Below, one piece after another: positions 6,866 through 17,996 of a stretch of DNA of 34,032 nt. The stretch's first letter is position 1; each line of letters starts with the position of its first letter. Source of the stretch: Acidobacteriota bacterium (GTDB taxonomy: Bacteria; Acidobacteriota; Terriglobia; UBA7540); contig CADDZC010000044.1 in NCBI GenBank assembly GCA_902812365.1, positions 1 to 34,032 of the forward strand. Direction: 5' to 3'. Both the position numbers and the translations under genes were made by a program. The notes beneath the pieces are model-generated. The model did not search any database. It saw only the letters and a program-made list of their open reading frames with translations, and was not told the origin of the DNA.

Positions 6866-8307
6866 TCAGGCCGAAGGTGCCGAGGCTCGGGCAAGGATCG
6901 CCCGCCGGGCTCGAAGGGCCGCCGCAGCCACGTCTCGATTAGGATCGCTCGACAGGCGATCCAGCAGCTTCAGGCTGGTCTCATCCCCCGTGTACATCAG
7001 CACCCAGCACAGCCTTCGGCGGATCGTGGCGTCAGGATTATCGAGGTAAGGGTAGAGCTTCTGAAGGAACGGTTTGTCGCGGAAAAGCTCTGTCAGATAA
7101 GCACTGGCGACGTCTCCCCGGAATGTCGAGCGCAAGCCGTTCACCAGATCGTTGAACCCGTTCTGATTGCCCAAGCTGGCTAAGGCAAAATCCATGGCCA
7201 GCTTGGCGCCGCCATCTTTTTCTTGGGACAAAGCCGTTTCCAGGTTCGACTCCGCTCTGGGATCGCGAATCCGCGCCAGACCCTCGGCAGGGAAGTGCGA
7301 TCCGTCTTGTCCTTGCTCGACAGCGCTTGAATAAACAGCGAGTACGAGGCGGGCCTGCCGAGGTAGGCCAAGCCCTCGAGAGCAGCCTGCCGCGTCTTCT
7401 TGTCTCCGTCCGCCGAGTACATCTGTTCAAGTCGGGCGGCGGCGGCGGAAGTCCTTAGAATACCAACGGTTACGGCCGCGCTCTGGCGCACCGCCTTTCG
7501 CGGTGAATCGAGCAGGTCCACCAGTTTGGGCCCGGCGGAGATGTCCATCAGTTTGCTGAGCGAATTCAACGCCTCGAGCGCCAAGCCCTCATCGGACGAG
7601 TGAGCGGCCTTCACCAAGTCGGGCACGGCGGCCTTGGCCATCAGGATTCCCAAGCCTTGAGCCGCTTCCCTGGCCGCTTCGATTGAGCGCTCGTCGAGCA
7701 TGGCGGTCTCAAGTGCCGAAACCACTTCCGGCGCGACCTGCACGCCCGGGTCGATTCGCCGCGTGTCGTTTTGAAAGTGGCTGGTGACATTCTTGCGCAC
7801 AAAACCCGCCAGCCCCAATTTCGGCACGTCACCGGTGTAATAGCCCGTAACGGCCTCGACGGCCAGGACTCGCACGTCCGGATCTGGATCGCGCGTGGCG
7901 GTGATCAATGCCTCCAGCGATGGCTCAGCATGGATTTCGGCCAGCCCCACCACCGCCTCGCGCCGCACCTTCGTGCTGGGATCCTGCAGGGCGGAGCGCA
8001 GGGCCGGTACCACGGCGGGATCCCCCGTCTTTCCAAGGTCTCGAGCCGCCCGAGCGCGAATGTCCGCATCGGGGCTTTTCAGCTCCTCCGCCAGGGGATT
8101 GCCGTTCTGGTTCAAGCCCTTCGGGCGCGCCGTGACTGCCCCGGAGACCCAGCAGACTAAAACCACCACGAAAGCGCGATACAGATGACCTTTACCTGAA
8201 CGCGGAGAACCCTCAAAGAAGTGGCGGCTGGGATGCCGGTGGCCGAATTCGGAATGGCCGGGATGGGATGGCCAGCCGTGCTTATGATCCGTACTTTTAC
8301 CGCTCAT
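6866..8307 (-). pseudogene. HEAT-repeat protein with N-terminal membrane anchor, frameshifted
   Basis: The gene encodes tandem HEAT/PBS-lyase-type repeats, for example DIRARAARDLGKTGDPAVVPALRSALQDPSTKVRREAVVGLAEI. It is preceded by a hydrophobic segment (about residues 41-60, YRAFVVVLVCWVSGAVTA) that is a signal peptide or anchor. From 8307 the frame is coherent until about 7300 (KDKTDRTSLP); then the repeat sequence continues in another frame (AEGLARIRDPRAESNLETALSQEKDGG...) to the TGA at 6866. The shift lies around 7285-7300. Intact, the protein would be about 480 aa. The start at 8307 is preferred because GAGG lies 6 nt before it, while the ATG at 8313 overlaps that site. The protein probably mediates protein-protein contacts in the envelope. 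Either a pseudogene or a one-base sequencing error. Confidence 0.75.
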
Positions 8308-8463
8308 GATCATCCTCAGCCGCGCGCCCGCTGCGCTCCAGCCTCATCATAGCACCGACTCGGCCGCTTGGCCCGCGACTGGACGGCTCGCTTGGCGGCG
8401 GCCGTTCGCCCCGCGGCAGAGCCTTGATAAAAAAATTTGATGCCACCACCAAGCATCTCTGAT

Positions 8464-8492
8464 TTGACAAGCCCATCAGTTTGATTTATCCT
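8464..8492 (+). promoter_or_regulatory. Sigma70-type promoter of the sulfur assimilation operon
   Basis: Perfect TTGACA (8464-8469), 17-bp spacer, TATCCT (8487-8492, 4 of 6). The predicted start near 8499 gives a leader of about 230 nt before the sulfite reductase. An inverted repeat CACCCC-GA-GGGGTG (8518-8531) lies about 20 nt into the transcript and could be an operator or an RNA hairpin. Confidence 0.7.
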
Positions 8493-8576
8493 GGCCTTGA
8501 GTGGGCAGCCAAGGGGTCACCCCGAGGGGTGGCTTCCAGGGAAGGTTTGAACGGAGTGTTTTTAACGGGCCAGACG

Positions 8577-8636
8577 ATGTGTTGTTGTTGCGGCGCTGCG
8601 GGCGTGTCGTCTGGCGCGGGGAGGTTGCTCACTTAA
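8577..8636 (+). CDS. Polycysteine leader peptide (19 aa)
   Basis: Short ORF beginning Met-Cys-Cys-Cys-Cys (ATG TGT TGT TGT TGC), then Gly/Ala/Ser-rich residues, ending at TAA 8634-8636. Four consecutive Cys codons by chance are very unlikely, and the ORF sits in the untranslated leader of a cysteine-biosynthesis operon, directly upstream of a strong terminator. The likely role is a sensor of charged cysteinyl-tRNA rather than a functional peptide. The Shine-Dalgarno for the ATG is poor. An in-frame GTG at 8556, with GGAAGG about 10 nt before it, would give a 26-aa form with the Cys run at residues 9-12. Polycysteine upstream ORFs acting as cysteine attenuators are known in mycobacteria, also before sulfite reductase operons. 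Confidence 0.7.
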   Translation: MCCCCGAAGVSSGAGRLLT

Positions 8637-8662
8637 GAGTTTAGCTTAAGATTGACCTCAAA

Positions 8663-8705
8663 AGCCCATTCGCCAGAACGTCGCGCCTGGCGAATGGGCT
8701 TTTTT
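8663..8705 (+). terminator. Intrinsic terminator in the leader, 23 nt before the sulfite reductase ATG
   Basis: A perfect 14-bp stem (8663-8676 with 8687-8700), 10-nt loop, then TTTTTATTTTTTT. No complete gene ends just upstream on this strand, and the promoter of the operon is 5' of it. It must therefore stop leader transcripts unless antitermination occurs. Confidence 0.85.
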
Positions 8706-8728
8706 ATTTTTTTGGCGCAAGGAGGCGC

Positions 8729-10432
8729 ATGACCACGACAACGCACGAGACCAAGGCCCAGCGCGCGGAACGCCTGAAGCGCGAGAAAAATCCCTGGGAG
8801 TGCCTCGACGAAATCCGCCGCTTCGCTCGCCAAGGCTACGATTCCATTCCGCCCGAATGGCTCGGGACCTACTTTCGCTGGTGGGGAGTCTACACCCAAG
8901 GGGACGGCCTCGGGGCGGTCGGAGGGCGTGGCGGCCAGGGCAACTCGACCCCGTACTTTATGGTGCGGGTCCGCGTGCCCAACGGGTTGCTGTTCGCCCA
9001 TCAACTGCGCACCGTCGCCGACTTGGCGGCACGCTACGCGCGTGGCGTCGCCGATATCACGGTGCGCCAGAACTTTCAGCTTCACTGGGTTACCATTGAG
9101 GCTCTGCCGGAACTTTTCGAATCGCTAGGACGGGCCGGCCTGACGACGATGGCGGCCTGCGGCGACGATACGCGCAACGTGACCGGCTGCCCGCTGGCCG
9201 GAATCGACGGGGACGAAATCGCCGACGCCTCGCCTCTGGTCCAACAGGTCACCCAGCTCCTGGTGGGTAATCGAGATTTCTACAACCTGCCCCGCAAATT
9301 CAAAATCTGCCTGACCGGCTGCCGCGTTTGGTGCTCGTATCCGGAGATCAACGATATCGGCCTGACGGCGTTGACGCGAACCGCGAACGGTCGGCGCGAA
9401 ACGGGTTTTTCGGTGCGCGTGGGCGGAGGGCTTTCGACCGAACCCCATTTCGCCGTGCGGCTCAACGCCTTTGTCCGCTGGAATCAGGTCCTGCCGGTGG
9501 TGAGAGGCATCGCCGAGATTTTCCGCGACTCGAGCGTCCTGCGCGAGAGTCGCGAGCGCGCCCGATTGAAATATCTTTTCCTGCGCCATGGTTGGACGAC
9601 GGAAAGCTTTCTGGAAGCGCTCGAAGACCGCCTGGGATTCCGCCTCGAGCCGGCCATCCCGGAAGACCCCCCCGCCGATGTGTGCCGCGACCACGTCGGC
9701 ATCCACCCTCAGAAACAGGAAGGCTACCGTTACGTCGGCGTGTCGGTACTCCGCGGACGGATCACGGCGGAGCAGATGCGCGCTGCCGCCCGGCTTTCCG
9801 AACAGTTCGCGAGCGGCGAGCTGCGAACCACCGGAATGCAGAACCTGATCGTGGTCAACGTGCCCGAACGGCAAGCCGAGGCCCTGGCATCGGAGCTCGA
9901 AGGCGTTGGCCTGGCGGTCGGCGGATCGCCCTTTGCTCGGGGAGCCGTGGCCTGCACGGGGACGGAATTCTGCAAGCTGGCCATCACCGAGACCAAGGGG
10001 TTTACGCGCTGGCTGGTGGAGGAGATCGAAGAGCGCCTCCCCGGTTTCGACCAGCCCCTGAAGTTGAACGTCACCGGCTGCCCCAACGGCTGCGGCCAGC
10101 ACTGGATCGCCGACATCGGCTTGGAGGGCAAGAAGCTGAAGGTGGACGGCCGGCTCGTGGACGCCTATTACTTCTCGCTCGGAGGAGGCGTCGGCAAGCA
10201 TCCGGCGTTTACCCGGCCGATCGGCTACCGCTGCCCGGCCGGTGAGGTTCCCGAAGCGATCGAGCGCCTGCTGCGCGCCTATCTGGCCGAGCGGCAGGAG
10301 GGGGAGAATTTGCGCCAATTCTTTGCCCGTCACCGCGACGAGGAGCTGCGGGCGTTCCTGGCCGGGCGGGAGCTCGAGGCGGTGGCCTGCGACCCATCCC
10401 CCGGGCGCGTGCCGCACGGCGTCGAGGCGTGA
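8729..10432 (+). CDS. Ferredoxin-type siroheme sulfite (or nitrite) reductase
   Basis: 567-aa siroheme/[4Fe-4S] enzyme performing six-electron reduction of sulfite to sulfide (or nitrite to ammonia), in the cytoplasm with ferredoxin as likely donor. It shows the two-fold NiR/SiR ferredoxin-like half domains, the siroheme-binding stretch GDDTRNVTGCP, and the cluster ligands C409-x5-C415 (CTGTEFC) and C451-x3-C455 (CPNGC). Start ATG 8729 follows AAGGAGG. I favour sulfite reduction because APS reductase and siroheme synthase follow in the same operon and the leader encodes polycysteine. Sequence alone does not separate the two substrates. The Cys-Tyr crosslink near the active site, seen in some sulfite reductases, is not something I could assign. 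Confidence 0.92.
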   Translation: MTTTTHETKAQRAERLKREKNPWECLDEIRRFARQGYDSIPPEWLGTYFRWWGVYTQGDGLGAVGGRGGQGNSTPYFMVRVRVPNGLLFAHQLRTVADLAARYARGVADITVRQNFQLHWVTIEALPELFESLGRAGLTTMAACGDDTRNVTGCPLAGIDGDEIADASPLVQQVTQLLVGNRDFYNLPRKFKICLTGCRVWCSYPEINDIGLTALTRTANGRRETGFSVRVGGGLSTEPHFAVRLNAFVRWNQVLPVVRGIAEIFRDSSVLRESRERARLKYLFLRHGWTTESFLEALEDRLGFRLEPAIPEDPPADVCRDHVGIHPQKQEGYRYVGVSVLRGRITAEQMRAAARLSEQFASGELRTTGMQNLIVVNVPERQAEALASELEGVGLAVGGSPFARGAVACTGTEFCKLAITETKGFTRWLVEEIEERLPGFDQPLKLNVTGCPNGCGQHWIADIGLEGKKLKVDGRLVDAYYFSLGGGVGKHPAFTRPIGYRCPAGEVPEAIERLLRAYLAERQEGENLRQFFARHRDEELRAFLAGRELEAVACDPSPGRVPHGVEA

Positions 10433-10542
10433 CGGGGCCGGAGCGCAGAGCGGGTTTCAAACCCCGAGGGGGACGTCGCCCGGCTGGCCGCGGGGCCGGG
10501 GCGGCAATTTTCGAACGGCTTTTCTTGACACAGGAGGGAACG

Positions 10543-11259
10543 GTGACGGCAGCAGTGGAGAAAACGGACTTACCCGCGATCGAAGCCGAAGGCTGGAGCG
10601 CCGAAGAGGTGCTGGCCTGGGGCTTTGATCGCTTCCATCCGCACCTGGCCCTGGCCTCGGCTTTCGGCGCCGAGGGTATGGTGCTGATTGACATCGCCTC
10701 GCGACTTCGCCCCGATTTCCGGCTCTTTACCCTCGACACGGGCTTTTTCTTCCCCGAAACCTACGAATTGATGGAGCGCGTCGAAGAGCGCTACGGTGTC
10801 GCGATCGAGCGCTGCCGGCCCGCCCTGTCGCCGCACGAGCAGGCACGCGCTCACGGCGAAGCCCTTTGGAGCCGCCATCCGGACCGCTGCTGCGAAATCC
10901 GCAAGGTGCTCCCGCTGCGCTCCAAGCTCGCTGAGCTGGACGCTTGGGTGACGGCGATCCGGCGCGAGCAGTCTCCGGCGCGGGCCTCAACCGCCAAGAT
11001 CGAGTGGGACGCCAAATTCGGACTGGTCAAACTTAACCCCATCGCCGATTGGACCTGGCAGGAAGTGTGGCAGTACATCCGAACCCACCGCGTTCCCTAT
11101 AACCCGCTTCACGATCGACGTTATCCCAGCATCGGCTGCACGCACTGCACCCGTCCGGTCGACGGTGGCGAGTATTCGCGCGCCGGGCGCTGGGCCGGAT
11201 TCGCCAAGCTGGAATGTGGCCTGCATGACCGCGCACCTGGGACGGCGAATGGCGGCTAG
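10543..11259 (+). CDS. cysH: Adenosine 5'-phosphosulfate (APS) reductase, CysH family
   Basis: Reduces APS to sulfite and AMP with thioredoxin or similar thiol donors. 238 aa, normal for the assimilatory [4Fe-4S] type. Ligand pairs C116-C117 (RCCEIRKV) and C199-x2-C202 (GCTHC) mark the APS- rather than PAPS-using branch. The catalytic Cys is C225 in KLECGLH. An ATP-pyrophosphatase-type fold is indicated by SAFGAEGMVLID and TLDTGFFFPETYE. I chose the GTG at 10543 because CAGGAGGGAACG immediately precedes it; an ATG at 10429 overlapping the previous gene adds 38 unlikely residues. It supplies sulfite to the enzyme encoded just upstream. ATP sulfurylase genes are not in the window. Confidence 0.93.
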   Translation: MTAAVEKTDLPAIEAEGWSAEEVLAWGFDRFHPHLALASAFGAEGMVLIDIASRLRPDFRLFTLDTGFFFPETYELMERVEERYGVAIERCRPALSPHEQARAHGEALWSRHPDRCCEIRKVLPLRSKLAELDAWVTAIRREQSPARASTAKIEWDAKFGLVKLNPIADWTWQEVWQYIRTHRVPYNPLHDRRYPSIGCTHCTRPVDGGEYSRAGRWAGFAKLECGLHDRAPGTANGG

Positions 11260-11295
11260 CGCCGGGGGAAGCCCCGGGAATTTCGGATCACTCGC

Positions 11296-12733
11296 ATGAG
11301 CCTGTTTCCTGTCTTTCTGAAGCTCGAGGGACGCCCTTGCCTGGTGGTCGGGGCGGGCGAGGTGGGCGAGTCTAAAGTCGCGGGCTTGCTCGCCGCTCAG
11401 GCGCGGGTACGCGTAGTGGCGCCCGAGGCCACGGCCACCCTCCAGGAGTGGGCGCTCGCGGGAAGAGTCGATTGGGCGGCGCGCGAGTTTGAGCCGGCCG
11501 ACTTGGAGGGCGCCGCCCTCGTCGTGGTCGCGACTTCCTCGCCCGACCTGAACGCCCGCGTCTTCCGACTGGCGCGGGAGCGCCGCGTCCTCTGCAACGT
11601 CGTGGACGATCCTGCCCATTGCGACTTTTATTATCCGGCCATCGTGCGCCGTGGCGATTTGCAGATCGCCATCTCGACCGGCGGCCGCAGTCCGGCGCTC
11701 GCCCAGCGACTGCGGCAGGAACTCGAGGAGCAATTCGCACCCGAATACGCGGACTGGCTCGAAGCCTTGGGACGCGCCCGGGACGAGCTGCGGGCTCGGG
11801 ACGACCTGGACGCGGAGACGCGGCGGCGCCTCCTCCACTTCCTCGCCCGCCCCGAAAGCTTTGAGGAATTCCGCTCTGGCCGACCCGCGGAGGCTCACGG
11901 CGGATCGGCTCCGGGCGAGGAAGGGCCAGCCGGGACGGCTCACCCGGCGGCGCCCCGGGCCCGCCGAGCGCCGGGTAAAGTCTACCTGGTGGGGGCCGGG
12001 CCGGGGGATCCGGACCTGCTCACCGTGCGGGCGGCGCGGCGGCTGCGGTCGGCGGACGTCGTGCTGCACGACGATCTGGTTCCTCGGCCGGTCATCGAAC
12101 TGGCCTCGCCGCGGGCGCGGGTGATGAACGTCGGCAAGCGTTGCGGCCGCCGGCGCATCACCCAGGAAGAGATCCATGCCTTGATGATCGGCTTTGCCCG
12201 CCAGGGGCTGACGGTGGTTCGTCTCAAGGGCGGAGACCCGCTGACGTTCGGGCGGGCCGGCGAAGAAGTGCGCGCGCTGCGGCAGGCGGGCGTGGAGCTG
12301 GAGATTGTGGCGGGCGTGACCGCCGCCTCCGCCGCCGCCGCTGTGGCCGGTATCTCGCTGACCGAGCGGCGCCGGGCGTCGTCGGTGATCTTCATCACCG
12401 GCCACCATTGCGCCGAACGCTCCGGCCGCCCGCGCGGCTCCGAGTCGGGGCTGGCCGGTGGAAAACTCCCGCCAAAGGCCACGATCGTGGTGTACATGCC
12501 GGGCGACGATCTGGGCCCGCTGGCGGCCGAGTTACGGGCCGCCGGCCTCCTGGCCGAGACGCCGTGCCTGATGGTTTCGCGGCTGGCCGCCCCCGACCAG
12601 CAGTTTCGGCGCACCACCCTGGAAGGCCTGGGCCGCGCCGCGCCGCTCCCCTCGCCGAAGCTCCTCATCATCGGAGCCGTGGCCGGCACGGCCGACGAGG
12701 GGAGGGCGGAGACCGAGCCCGAACCGGAGCTGG

Positions 12734-12753
<20 letters not shown>
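11296..12753 (+). CDS. cysG: Siroheme synthase, bifunctional or trifunctional CysG type
   Basis: 485-aa fusion that makes siroheme, the cofactor of the reductase upstream. The N-terminal part (about 1-200) is precorrin-2 dehydrogenase/ferrochelatase: NAD-binding [16 protein letters not shown] and [31 protein letters not shown]. After a Pro/Ala/Gly-rich linker (about 200-225), the C-terminal part is uroporphyrinogen-III C-methyltransferase: [35 protein letters not shown] and [20 protein letters not shown]. It lies 36 bp after cysH, so probably is part of the same transcript. Its last 20 bp overlap the 3' end of the convergent ilvD. The start ATG at 11296 has only a weak Shine-Dalgarno, so translation may depend on cysH. 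Confidence 0.94.
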
Positions 12754-14404
<1,651 letters not shown>

Positions 14405-14459
14405 GGAACCTCCGTTTAGAAGCTGCGATCTTCGCAGATTTGGAGCCGACGGGCAAGCC

Positions 14460-14481
14460 CCGCGCGGCGGCCGCCGCGCGG
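14460..14481. repeat. Perfect 22-bp GC palindrome between the TonB receptor gene and ilvD
   Basis: CCGCGCGGCGG is followed directly by its reverse complement. It lies 36 bp beyond the receptor stop and 56 bp before the ilvD start (both genes on the minus strand). It has no T-tract, so it may be a weak or Rho-assisted terminator or an mRNA 3' stabiliser. A smaller hairpin, CTGCGA-TCT-TCGCAG, lies nearer ilvD. Confidence 0.4.
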
Positions 14482-14516
14482 AAACAGCCGGGAATCCGCG
14501 GCCGGGCGCTGCGCCG

Positions 14517-17500
14517 TCAGAAGAACAGCTTCAACCCGAACTTGATCTGCCGCTGTCCTTCCGTCGAGGTCGTGCCCGAGAAGAGGCTGGGAGTGGCGAA
14601 TCCGGTATTTTCGGAGGCGAGGCCAGCATCGTCGAGGAACGGGTCGACGCTCGAGAAGTTGGGATGATTGAACACGTTGAGGGCGGTGACGTCGAAGCGG
14701 AGGTTGAAGCGCTCGCTGATCTTAATGTTCTTGTAGATGCTGAAATTGGCGATGTTGGTGTGGTAGTCGCGCAGGATGTTCCGGCCGGCGCTGCCCCACG
14801 GAGTGCCGTAAATCGAGTCGGCCGTCGCCCCGTTGACGATCAGGCGAACCCCGTTCGGAGACAAAATCTGCGTCGCGCCCGTCGTGTTGACCAGATTGAA
14901 GTTCAGCATCGTGTTGGCCGACAAGCCGCACCCCACTCCGAATCCCACGCAGGCATCCCCGGCGTAGATTCCCACCGGATTCACGGGAGCTTTCGCGTTG
15001 CCCACGAACGGCCGCGCCGTCTCAAAGACTCCGATAAAGGCGCTATCGAAGGGGAAGTCGTAAACCGAGCCGCCGGTCGAGGTGTTGAGGGCGAACTGCG
15101 CCGGGCTGTAGGGCTGGCCGCTGGCAATCAGGTAAGTCCCCGCCAGGCCCCATCCGCCGAGAAGGTGCCCGACCACCCCGGCCTGGCCGCGGAAGACAGG
15201 GAGGTCTTCGTAGAAGCTCAGCGCCCAGGCCTTGGGGATGTCCAGGCCGGACAGTCCATGCTCGCCGTGAACATAATCGAGCGGATTCTGGGAAAAGGCA
15301 TCCGTGTTGCCGCCGGCGAAGGTGCTGAAAATCTCGCTGACGTTATCGGTCGTCTTGCTCCAGGTGAACGACGTGCGGAGCGTCAACTGGTTGGCCAGGT
15401 TGGTCGCTCGCAATTCCGTCTGCAGGCCGTTGTAATCCGAGACTCCGGTGTTGGTGCGGAGGCGGACGACGCCCAGGTTGCAGTTTACCCGCCCCACCGC
15501 CTTCGGCACCACCGCCTGCGCGGCCGGGCAGGGCGTCAGCCCGGACGGAACCAGGCTGGGGAAGGCGGCGGCCAGCCCGTCAATCGCGGGGTTGCCGTTG
15601 ATCGATTGGAACAAGTCGGTGCCGTGATTGCCGACGTAGCGAACCTCCGCCACGGCATGTTCCGTCAGCTCCCGCTGGACTCCGAACGACCAACTGTGAA
15701 CGCGGTCGCCACGGAAGTTGGGGGTGACGGTAGTCTGGTTAAACGAGCGAGGGTCGGCCACGCCCAGGGTGAGGAACGGCCCCAACTGGCGGCGGACGGT
15801 CGGGCCAAAGGGCTGAGCGGGAAGCGGGTTGCTGGAGGCCCCGGCCCCGGTGATCGTCTGGGCGAGAACCTGGGGCGCGGCGCTGGCGATATTGAGGTAG
15901 ATGTTGTAAAAGGCCGGATCATACGTGAGCCGGTAGCCTCCCCGCAGGACGAGCTTGCCGCCGCCCCAGGCTGGCGTGTAGGCAAAGCCCGCGCTCGGCC
16001 CCCAGTTGTTCTTGGGCGCGGGCAGGTCCGGGAAGGTTCGCACCGAGAGGGGCAGGGCCGGGTTAAAGAAGGGGGTGGAGCTCGACTCCCGCTTCACGTC
16101 CAACTGGTGGAACAGATTGGCGGGCTGGCCGAAGTAGGAATAGGTCAAGCCCAGGTTCAAGGTGAGGTGCGGCTTAATTTTCCAGTCGTCGCCGACGTAG
16201 AAAAAGTTGTCGTGCTCGCGAAAATCCAGATTCGGGCTGCCCAAGGTGATGCTGATGGAGCGGGGGACGTTGAGGGCGAAATTCTCGAAGCTGGAAAAAG
16301 TGAAGCGGCCGTTGTAGTTGGGCAGAAAGACGTTCGGCGACCGCTGATAGGTGATGTTGGTGCCGGCTTTAATCTGGTGGTGCCCGCGGAAGTAAGTCCA
16401 GTTATCCTGGAACTGGTAAGTGTTGACGATGCGCCCCTGCGGCGCGTTGGTGGCCGGCCCGAAATCCAGATATCCCGACGGCATGTGGACGTTCGTCAGC
16501 GCCGAGGCCAGATTCGTCTGGTTGGGGACGGTGTTGCCAATCCCGTTCCCGCCGAATTCCACGACCAGGCGGCCGTAGCTCACACGGCCCTCATTGACCA
16601 TCGAGGCCGAAAGATTGCGCGTCCAGTCGAGGCCGATGTCTTCGCTGAACGACGGCACGTTCGCCGGATATCCGGCCGCCGCCGTCCCGAAGGGATCCGC
16701 GTTCTCGGGATTCTGGGTCTGGCGAATGTAGCGGCCATAGACGTGGTCTTTGTCTCTCTGCCAATCGACCCGCGCCAGAAAATCGTATTCCTTATACGGG
16801 GTGGCGAGGCTGCGCTGCACCCCCGCGAACTGGACGTTGCAAGGGTTGCCGCCCGGGCCGGCCAGAGTCACCGTCTTCGGCGTGCCGCTTGGCGTCGGAT
16901 TTCCTCCCTTGATCCCGTACGGTCCGAACTGTTGGAGATCGGCCACGGAAGCGCTGTTCGGGAAGCACGCCGCCAACTGTTGCAAGCCGGCAGGGGTGGG
17001 AGTGAGGTTGCCGGTGGAGTAGTTGGTGGTGCCGGGGATGATTTGGTCGTCCCAGCCGCTGAAGACAAACAGCTTGTTCTTGATGATCGGGCCGCCGGCA
17101 CTGACGCCGCTGAACTCGTCGTTAAACTTGGGCAGCCTCTTCAGTCCCTCAAACGCCTTCTGAGTGTTGCTTAAGGTGCCCAGTTTCCAGCTACTCTCCG
17201 TCCCGAATACATCTCCGTGCCAGTCGTTGGTGCCCGACTTGGTCACAATGTTGACGACCGAGCCGGAGTTGCGCCCGTATTCCGGCCCGAAATTGCTCGT
17301 CGTGATCTGATACTCCTGCACGAAGTCCGGGTTCGACAAAAACAGGCCCGGGCCGGCTACCGAGTTGTCGTTATTGTTCTGGCCGTCGATCTGTTGATCG
17401 TTGTTGCGGCCCCGCAGACCGTTGACGGAAAATCCGATCCCGTTGGTGTTGGAAAAGTTGTTGTCCCGCGTCGCCACAATGCCCGGCAGCAGCACGGCCA

Positions 17501-17996
17501 GATTATCCAAACCCTCGTTCTCACCCACCCCTGGCAATACCTCGATCGTCGACGAAGAGAGCGAATTCGTCACCTGGGCCTCGGTGGTGTGCAACAGCGG
17601 CGGCGCCGCCGAAACCTCCACCGTGGTCGTGACCTGCCCCACCTCCAAGGTGATATTTCCCAGGTTCGTTTCCTGGTTCGACCCCACCTGGACGTTTTCG
17701 AGCGTCAGCTTCCTAAAGCCCTCCTTGCTGACGGTGACCAAATAGCTGCCGATCCCAAGCAGCGGCAGGCGAAAAAGCCCGGTGGCGTCCGTCACCGCCC
17801 GGTAGACCGCTCCGGTGGCGGCTTCTTTCGCTTCAACCTGGGCCCCCGGAATCGCCGCTCCGGTGGGATCCACGACCGTCCCGGAAATCGAGCCCTTCAC
17901 CACCTGGGCCTCCAACCGCGCGGCTCCAACCGCCAACACCACCCACCCCACCGCCAGTATCCTCAGCTTCTGCACGAGACTCCGACGGCTGTCCAT
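14517..17996 (-). CDS. TonB-dependent outer-membrane receptor, Oar-like with N-terminal carboxypeptidase-regulatory domain
   Basis: 1159-aa outer-membrane beta-barrel of the large acidobacterial TonB-dependent type. A signal peptide (about 1-31, with [21 protein letters not shown]) is followed by a CarboxypepD_reg/Cna-B-like domain (about 35-115: [21 protein letters not shown] to [20 protein letters not shown]). A plug domain (about 135-260) includes [25 protein letters not shown] and [19 protein letters not shown] long barrel ends in KFGLKLFF with a terminal aromatic residue. The substrate is unknown: these receptors are often linked to polysaccharide or large-solute uptake, but no SusD or transport partner is adjacent. 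The ATG at 17996 follows AAGGAGG, better than an upstream start at 18029. Confidence 0.93.
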   Translation of the reverse strand: MDSRRSLVQKLRILAVGWVVLAVGAARLEAQVVKGSISGTVVDPTGAAIPGAQVEAKEAATGAVYRAVTDATGLFRLPLLGIGSYLVTVSKEGFRKLTLENVQVGSNQETNLGNITLEVGQVTTTVEVSAAPPLLHTTEAQVTNSLSSSTIEVLPGVGENEGLDNLAVLLPGIVATRDNNFSNTNGIGFSVNGLRGRNNDQQIDGQNNNDNSVAGPGLFLSNPDFVQEYQITTSNFGPEYGRNSGSVVNIVTKSGTNDWHGDVFGTESSWKLGTLSNTQKAFEGLKRLPKFNDEFSGVSAGGPIIKNKLFVFSGWDDQIIPGTTNYSTGNLTPTPAGLQQLAACFPNSASVADLQQFGPYGIKGGNPTPSGTPKTVTLAGPGGNPCNVQFAGVQRSLATPYKEYDFLARVDWQRDKDHVYGRYIRQTQNPENADPFGTAAAGYPANVPSFSEDIGLDWTRNLSASMVNEGRVSYGRLVVEFGGNGIGNTVPNQTNLASALTNVHMPSGYLDFGPATNAPQGRIVNTYQFQDNWTYFRGHHQIKAGTNITYQRSPNVFLPNYNGRFTFSSFENFALNVPRSISITLGSPNLDFREHDNFFYVGDDWKIKPHLTLNLGLTYSYFGQPANLFHQLDVKRESSSTPFFNPALPLSVRTFPDLPAPKNNWGPSAGFAYTPAWGGGKLVLRGGYRLTYDPAFYNIYLNIASAAPQVLAQTITGAGASSNPLPAQPFGPTVRRQLGPFLTLGVADPRSFNQTTVTPNFRGDRVHSWSFGVQRELTEHAVAEVRYVGNHGTDLFQSINGNPAIDGLAAAFPSLVPSGLTPCPAAQAVVPKAVGRVNCNLGVVRLRTNTGVSDYNGLQTELRATNLANQLTLRTSFTWSKTTDNVSEIFSTFAGGNTDAFSQNPLDYVHGEHGLSGLDIPKAWALSFYEDLPVFRGQAGVVGHLLGGWGLAGTYLIASGQPYSPAQFALNTSTGGSVYDFPFDSAFIGVFETARPFVGNAKAPVNPVGIYAGDACVGFGVGCGLSANTMLNFNLVNTTGATQILSPNGVRLIVNGATADSIYGTPWGSAGRNILRDYHTNIANFSIYKNIKISERFNLRFDVTALNVFNHPNFSSVDPFLDDAGLASENTGFATPSLFSGTTSTEGQRQIKFGLKLFF

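Larger units (their letters stand above)
8570..8705 (+). promoter_or_regulatory. Predicted cysteine-responsive transcription attenuator
   Basis: Three mutually exclusive pairings are visible. Segment 1 (8570-8577, CCAGACGA) pairs perfectly with segment 2 (8607-8614, TCGTCTGG). Part of segment 2 (8610-8616, TCTGGCG) is also the exact complement of segment 3 (8671-8677, CGCCAGA), most of which lies in the 5' arm of the terminator. Segment 3 otherwise pairs with segment 4 (3' arm, 8687-8700). A separate hairpin (8621-8625/8655-8659 outside, CTTAAG 8632-8637/8645-8650 inside) lies between. The four Cys codons (8580-8591) sit just past segment 1. A ribosome stalled there would keep segment 1 open, free segment 2 to capture segment 3, and block the terminator. 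The pairings are read from sequence; the mechanism is inference from classic amino-acid attenuators. Confidence 0.7.

Noticed and set aside
8498-8728. SAM riboswitch or T-box in the sulfur operon leader
   Set aside because: Core sequences of SAM-I/S-box and the T-box AGGGTGGNACCGCG element are absent (only GGGGTGG occurs). The polycysteine ORF and competing hairpins explain the leader better.
10987-12408. A 473-codon open frame on the minus strand
   Set aside because: It is antisense to cysH and cysG, with His/Arg/Gly-rich noise. The plus-strand genes are clear.
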